DNA of 7,971 nt from Leptolyngbyaceae cyanobacterium CSSed165cm_216 (GTDB lineage: Bacteria; Cyanobacteriota; Cyanobacteriia; Phormidesmidales; Phormidesmidaceae): contig SLIY01000244.1 in the NCBI GenBank assembly GCA_007135385.1, positions 1 to 7,971 on the forward strand, in the 5' to 3' direction. The position numbers were made by a program, and so were the translations under genes. The notes beneath the pieces were generated by a model that worked only from the letters and a program-made list of their open reading frames with translations, was not told the DNA's origin and searched no databases. Of the stretch, positions 5,468 through 7,971 are shown in pieces (position 1 is the stretch's first letter; each line of letters opens with the position of its first letter).

Positions 5468-6982
5468 GTGGATGACGCCCTTCACTCGATTGACTTGGTC
5501 ATCGTTGATGATGATGCCGAGACCGCCAATCTGCTCGCCCGTCTCTTGGGTCAGCAGGGGTATCACACACGTTTAGCCAGCACTGGTGATGAGGCCCTCA
5601 AGCTCATTTCTGCCCAGCGGCCCGACTTGGTGCTGCTGGATATTTTACTGCCTGACATTGATGGTTACACCATCTGTAAACAGCTCAAAATCAGCCCTCA
5701 AACAGAAGATATTCCGATCATTATCCTGAGTGCTTTAATCGACTCGCTGGATAAGGTCAAAGCCTTTAAGTCGGGAGCTGCTGACTATATTGTCAAGCCT
5801 TTTGCCAGCCAAGAGGTGTTAGTGCGGGTGCAAAACCAGTTATACCTGGCCCACCAGCGACAACAGTTGAGCCAGCAAAATACCCTACTCCGCCAAGAAG
5901 TTCAAGAGCGTACCCAAATGGAGCAGGCACTGCTAGCCGCAGAGCTAAACTACCGTAGTATTTTTGAAAACTCTACGGTGGGTATCTTTAAGGCTTCGCC
6001 TCAGGGGCGCTATTTAAGTGTCAACCCGTCCATGGCCCGCTTGTACGGGTACGATTCCCCAGAAGACATGATCGCCATCACCGAGGACATCAGCCGCCAA
6101 ATTTACATTCAACCGAAGCGGCGGGATGAATTACTGGTGTACATCAACCGGTTTGAAAAAATTACCGATGCCGAGTCCGAAGTGTTTCGCAAAGATGGCA
6201 GCACCCTGTGGGTCAGTGAAGACATCTGGAAGGTGTGGGACAAAGATGGCAATTTTCTCCACTATGAAGGCATCGTCCACGACATTAGTGAACGCCGCCA
6301 AATGGAGACGGAACTGCGGCAGCAGCGGCAGCAAGCGGATCGCCTATTGGTGAATATCTTGCCTTACCGCATTGCCCAGCGGTTGAAGTCTGGCACCCGC
6401 ACCATCGCTGAAAGTTTAGATCAGGTGAGTGTCCTGTTTGCCGACTTAGTGGACTTTACGGCGGCCTCTGGGGCAATGACCCCTCCCCAACTGGTCAAAA
6501 TGCTGAACGAAATTTTCTCCATGTTCGATCAACTGGCCGAGTTCCACCGGCTAGAAAAGATTAAGACCATTGGGGATGCTTACATGGTGGCAGGGGGCTT
6601 GCCGGCCCCCCAAGACAACCATGATGAGGCGATCGCCCAGTTTGCCCTCGACATTTGCGAGGCGATTAAGCAGTTTACTCGGCCCGATGGCCAGACGTTT
6701 AAGTTGAGAGTCGGCATTAACTCTGGGCCAGTGGTCGCCGGGGTAATTGGCCGCCGTAAGTTTGCCTACGACCTCTGGGGCGATACGGTCAACATTGCCA
6801 GTCGGATGGAAGCCACTGGCGAACCTCAGCGAATTCAAGTCACCCCAGAACTCTATGAGCGCCTCAAGCACACGTTTAGGTTTGAACCCCGAGGCCCTGT
6901 GGCGGTCAAGGGGCGTGGTCAAATGACTACCTTTTGGCTGGTGGGCCGCAAACCAGAGCAGGAGGACTTAAGCCTGGAATAA
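5468..6982 (+). CDS. Response-regulator/PAS adenylate cyclase (class III)
   Basis: This 504-residue soluble protein is predicted to turn ATP into cAMP under control of phosphorylation and a PAS signal. The receiver domain (about 8-125) has acidic residues Asp14-Asp16, phospho-acceptor Asp58 in LLDILLPD, Ser88 and Lys110 in KPF, all intact. A coiled coil (about 126-160) joins it to a PAS domain with PAC segment (about 161-278, ending HDISERRQ). A second helix (279-296) and the NILP-x(2)-IAQRLKSG linker (296-309) lead to the cyclase domain (about 316-495). Metal-binding Asp326 (FADLVDFT) and Asp370 (IGDAYM), transition-state Asn442 and Arg446 (TVNIASRM) are present. Lys366 and Asp435 occupy the base-choice positions and match adenylate, not guanylate, cyclases. 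No membrane helix or HAMP is seen. The start is GTG; an in-frame TAA at 5432 and no ATG between support it, though there is no Shine-Dalgarno site. No partner kinase lies in the window. Confidence 0.93.
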   Translation: MDDALHSIDLVIVDDDAETANLLARLLGQQGYHTRLASTGDEALKLISAQRPDLVLLDILLPDIDGYTICKQLKISPQTEDIPIIILSALIDSLDKVKAFKSGAADYIVKPFASQEVLVRVQNQLYLAHQRQQLSQQNTLLRQEVQERTQMEQALLAAELNYRSIFENSTVGIFKASPQGRYLSVNPSMARLYGYDSPEDMIAITEDISRQIYIQPKRRDELLVYINRFEKITDAESEVFRKDGSTLWVSEDIWKVWDKDGNFLHYEGIVHDISERRQMETELRQQRQQADRLLVNILPYRIAQRLKSGTRTIAESLDQVSVLFADLVDFTAASGAMTPPQLVKMLNEIFSMFDQLAEFHRLEKIKTIGDAYMVAGGLPAPQDNHDEAIAQFALDICEAIKQFTRPDGQTFKLRVGINSGPVVAGVIGRRKFAYDLWGDTVNIASRMEATGEPQRIQVTPELYERLKHTFRFEPRGPVAVKGRGQMTTFWLVGRKPEQEDLSLE

Positions 6983-7046
6983 CATAACCTGAATGCGAGG
7001 TAGGGATACGCAAGAAAATCAGGTACCAACTGCCGACTGTCCTCGT

Positions 7047-7069
7047 GGTGCATAGCGCAGCTATGCGCC
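7047..7069. repeat. REP-like palindromic hairpin
   Basis: GGTGCATAGC (7047-7056) pairs with GCTATGCGCC (7060-7069) around a GCA loop: ten pairs with a single T-G wobble. The flanking CCTACAG and the overall form recall GTGCGTTACGC...GCGTAACGCACCCTAC-type palindromes common in cyanobacterial and gammaproteobacterial intergenic DNA, some of which are tied to Y1 REP-associated transposases; that likeness is from memory. There is no T tract, so it is not a standard intrinsic terminator, though it could slow polymerase or protect the 3' end of the cyclase message. Confidence 0.5.
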
Positions 7070-7148
7070 CTACAGTGATCAATACTCCCGGTACTTGGTT
7101 TAGAGGCACGTCCCTAAGCAAGACCTGAGAAAAGCGCTCCGCCTGTCT

Positions 7149-7971
7149 ATGTCCCTGTTGCTGGCCATACCTACCATGCTGACCTCTCTCTCGGCTGCTT
7201 TACATCAGCGCTTCCGCACCCCCCTGAAGATTGGTTCGGTGGCGGTGCATAGTCGGGTGTTGCAGTCTCCCCTGTCAGGGGTGACCGATCGCGCCTTTCG
7301 CCAACTGGTGCGTCGCTATGCCCCAGACTCGATGCTGTACACCGAAATGGTGCAGGCCACTGGGGTCTGCCAGGCCCAGCCGCTGGAAAAAATCATGGAC
7401 ATTGGCGATCGCGAGCAGCCGATCAGCATCCAGCTATTTGACTGTCGCCCCGACTTTATGGCTGAGGCCGCCCGCAAAGCCATGGCGGCAGGGGCCAAAA
7501 CCATCGATATCAACATGGGTTGCCCGGTGAATAAAATCACCAAAAAGGGGGGCGGCTCATCCCTGCTACGGCAGCCAGAGGTGGCGGAGGCGATTGTGCG
7601 CACCGTGGCCGCGGCGGTATCCATCCCGGTCACGGTCAAAACCCGCATTGGCTGGGACGACAACGACATCAATGCCGTGGAGTTTGGCCGTCGCCTGGAA
7701 GCCGCCGGTGCCCAGATGCTGACCCTCCATGGTCGCACCCGCACCCAGGGCTACCATGGCCCCGCTCGCTGGGACTGGATCGCCAAGGTGAAGGCAGCCC
7801 TATCGATTCCGGTGATTGCCAACGGCGATATTGTTTCGGTGGAATCGGCGATCCGCTGCCTGGAGGAAACCGGGGCCGATGGGGTGATGTGCTCTCGGGG
7901 CACCCTGGGCTACCCGTTTTTGGTGGGGGAAATTGATCACGCTTTGAAAACCGGGGTGCGGCGGCCCCCAC
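7149..7971 (+). CDS. dus: tRNA-dihydrouridine synthase, 3' end missing
   Basis: The frame is open from the ATG at 7149 to the window end (274 codons); family members run to about 320-350 residues, so roughly the last fifth is outside. The enzyme is an FMN-dependent TIM barrel that reduces uridines in tRNA D-loops with NADPH. Visible motifs are SPLSGVTDRAFR (40-51), YTEMV (64-68), QPISIQLF (90-97), NMGCPVNKITKKGGGS with catalytic Cys125 (122-137), VTVKTRIGW with Lys164 (161-169), HGRTRTQGY with His194 (194-202), NGDI (225-228) and CSRGTLGYP (248-256). The start is uncertain: the ATG at 7176, nine codons later, would place the N-terminus nearer the conserved TPLKIG as in relatives, and neither ATG has a Shine-Dalgarno site. 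An in-frame TAG at 7101-7103 and no start codon between it and 7149 rule out a longer form. It lies 166 bases after the cyclase, probably a separate transcript. It carries one HIP1 site. Confidence 0.95.
   Translation, partial: MSLLLAIPTMLTSLSAALHQRFRTPLKIGSVAVHSRVLQSPLSGVTDRAFRQLVRRYAPDSMLYTEMVQATGVCQAQPLEKIMDIGDREQPISIQLFDCRPDFMAEAARKAMAAGAKTIDINMGCPVNKITKKGGGSSLLRQPEVAEAIVRTVAAAVSIPVTVKTRIGWDDNDINAVEFGRRLEAAGAQMLTLHGRTRTQGYHGPARWDWIAKVKAALSIPVIANGDIVSVESAIRCLEETGADGVMCSRGTLGYPFLVGEIDHALKTGVRRPP

Larger units (their letters stand above)
1049..7412. repeat. Eight copies of the HIP1 palindrome GCGATCGC
   Basis: Copies start at 1049 (sfsA), 1896, 1926, 2687 and 3248 (recJ), 4604 (repeat protein), 6629 (cyclase) and 7405 (dus). 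All are inside genes. The glycosyltransferase gene has only a seven-of-eight match at 854-861. HIP1 is a known hallmark of many cyanobacterial genomes, and its abundance here is the best single clue to the source organism. The pair at 1896 and 1926 is only 30 bases apart. The entry marks the span from first to last copy. Confidence 0.9.

Noticed and set aside
6551..6922. 123-codon open frame antisense to the cyclase domain
   Set aside because: It lies wholly opposite conserved cyclase motifs, has no recognisable domain and no independent start signals; the + strand frame explains the sequence.
5468..6982. Guanylate cyclase as an alternative to adenylate cyclase
   Set aside because: Guanylate cyclases carry Glu and Cys at the two base-choice positions; here they are Lys366 and Asp435, the adenylate pattern.
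7071..7090. Possible cAMP-receptor (SYCRP1/CRP) or NtcA binding site before dus
   Set aside because: Only a GTGATC half-match is present, with no TCACA partner at the right distance, and no GTA-N8-TAC was found in the intergenic spacers.
6927..7121. 64-codon open frame on the minus strand across the cyclase-dus spacer
   Set aside because: It runs through the REP-like palindrome and the cyclase end, has no ribosome binding site and no recognisable sequence.
7316..7744. 142-codon open frame antisense to dus
   Set aside because: It is low-complexity (Arg, Ser and Ala rich) and lies opposite the catalytic NMGCPVNK region; it is a shadow of the dus codons.

Overview
The window looks like an ordinary chromosomal segment of a cyanobacterium. 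The strongest organism clue is the palindrome GCGATCGC (HIP1), found eight times in about 8 kb, once or more in five of the six genes; by chance well under one copy would be expected. Gene content agrees: a cyanobacterial-style RecJ with a long C-terminal extension, a REC-PAS-cyclase protein, and a Dus with a CSRGTLGYP motif. Base composition is moderately GC-rich by eye. This hints at a Leptolyngbya-like filamentous lineage rather than a marine picocyanobacterium, but that placement is weak.

Layout. Bases 144-884 (+) encode a WecG/TagA/CpsF-family glycosyltransferase, the only gene here with a textbook Shine-Dalgarno site. It converges on sfsA (934-1692, -), which lies downstream of recJ (1811-4123, -). 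A 118-base gap between them carries a degenerate short tandem repeat. recJ diverges from a gene at 4280-5368 (+) for a membrane-anchored protein of unknown function with three copies of a domain spaced exactly 73 residues apart. After 99 bases containing a perfect 8+8 dyad comes a soluble class III nucleotidyl cyclase (5468-6982, +) with receiver and PAS domains; its substrate-choice residues predict adenylate cyclase. A 166-base gap with a REP-like hairpin follows, then tRNA-dihydrouridine synthase (7149 onward, +), cut by the window edge.

How the parts relate. Four genes have recognisable jobs: cell-surface glycan or polymer synthesis, nucleic-acid processing (SfsA, RecJ), cAMP signalling and tRNA modification. 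They do not form one pathway. The nearest thing to a functional unit is the tandem pair of repeat protein and cyclase, and its link is only proximity. I see no CRISPR array, tRNA, rRNA, transposase gene or prophage. The least-described elements are the 73-residue repeat protein, the RecJ C-terminal extension and the intergenic palindromes and repeats. I do not see convincing evidence of a new multi-gene system.
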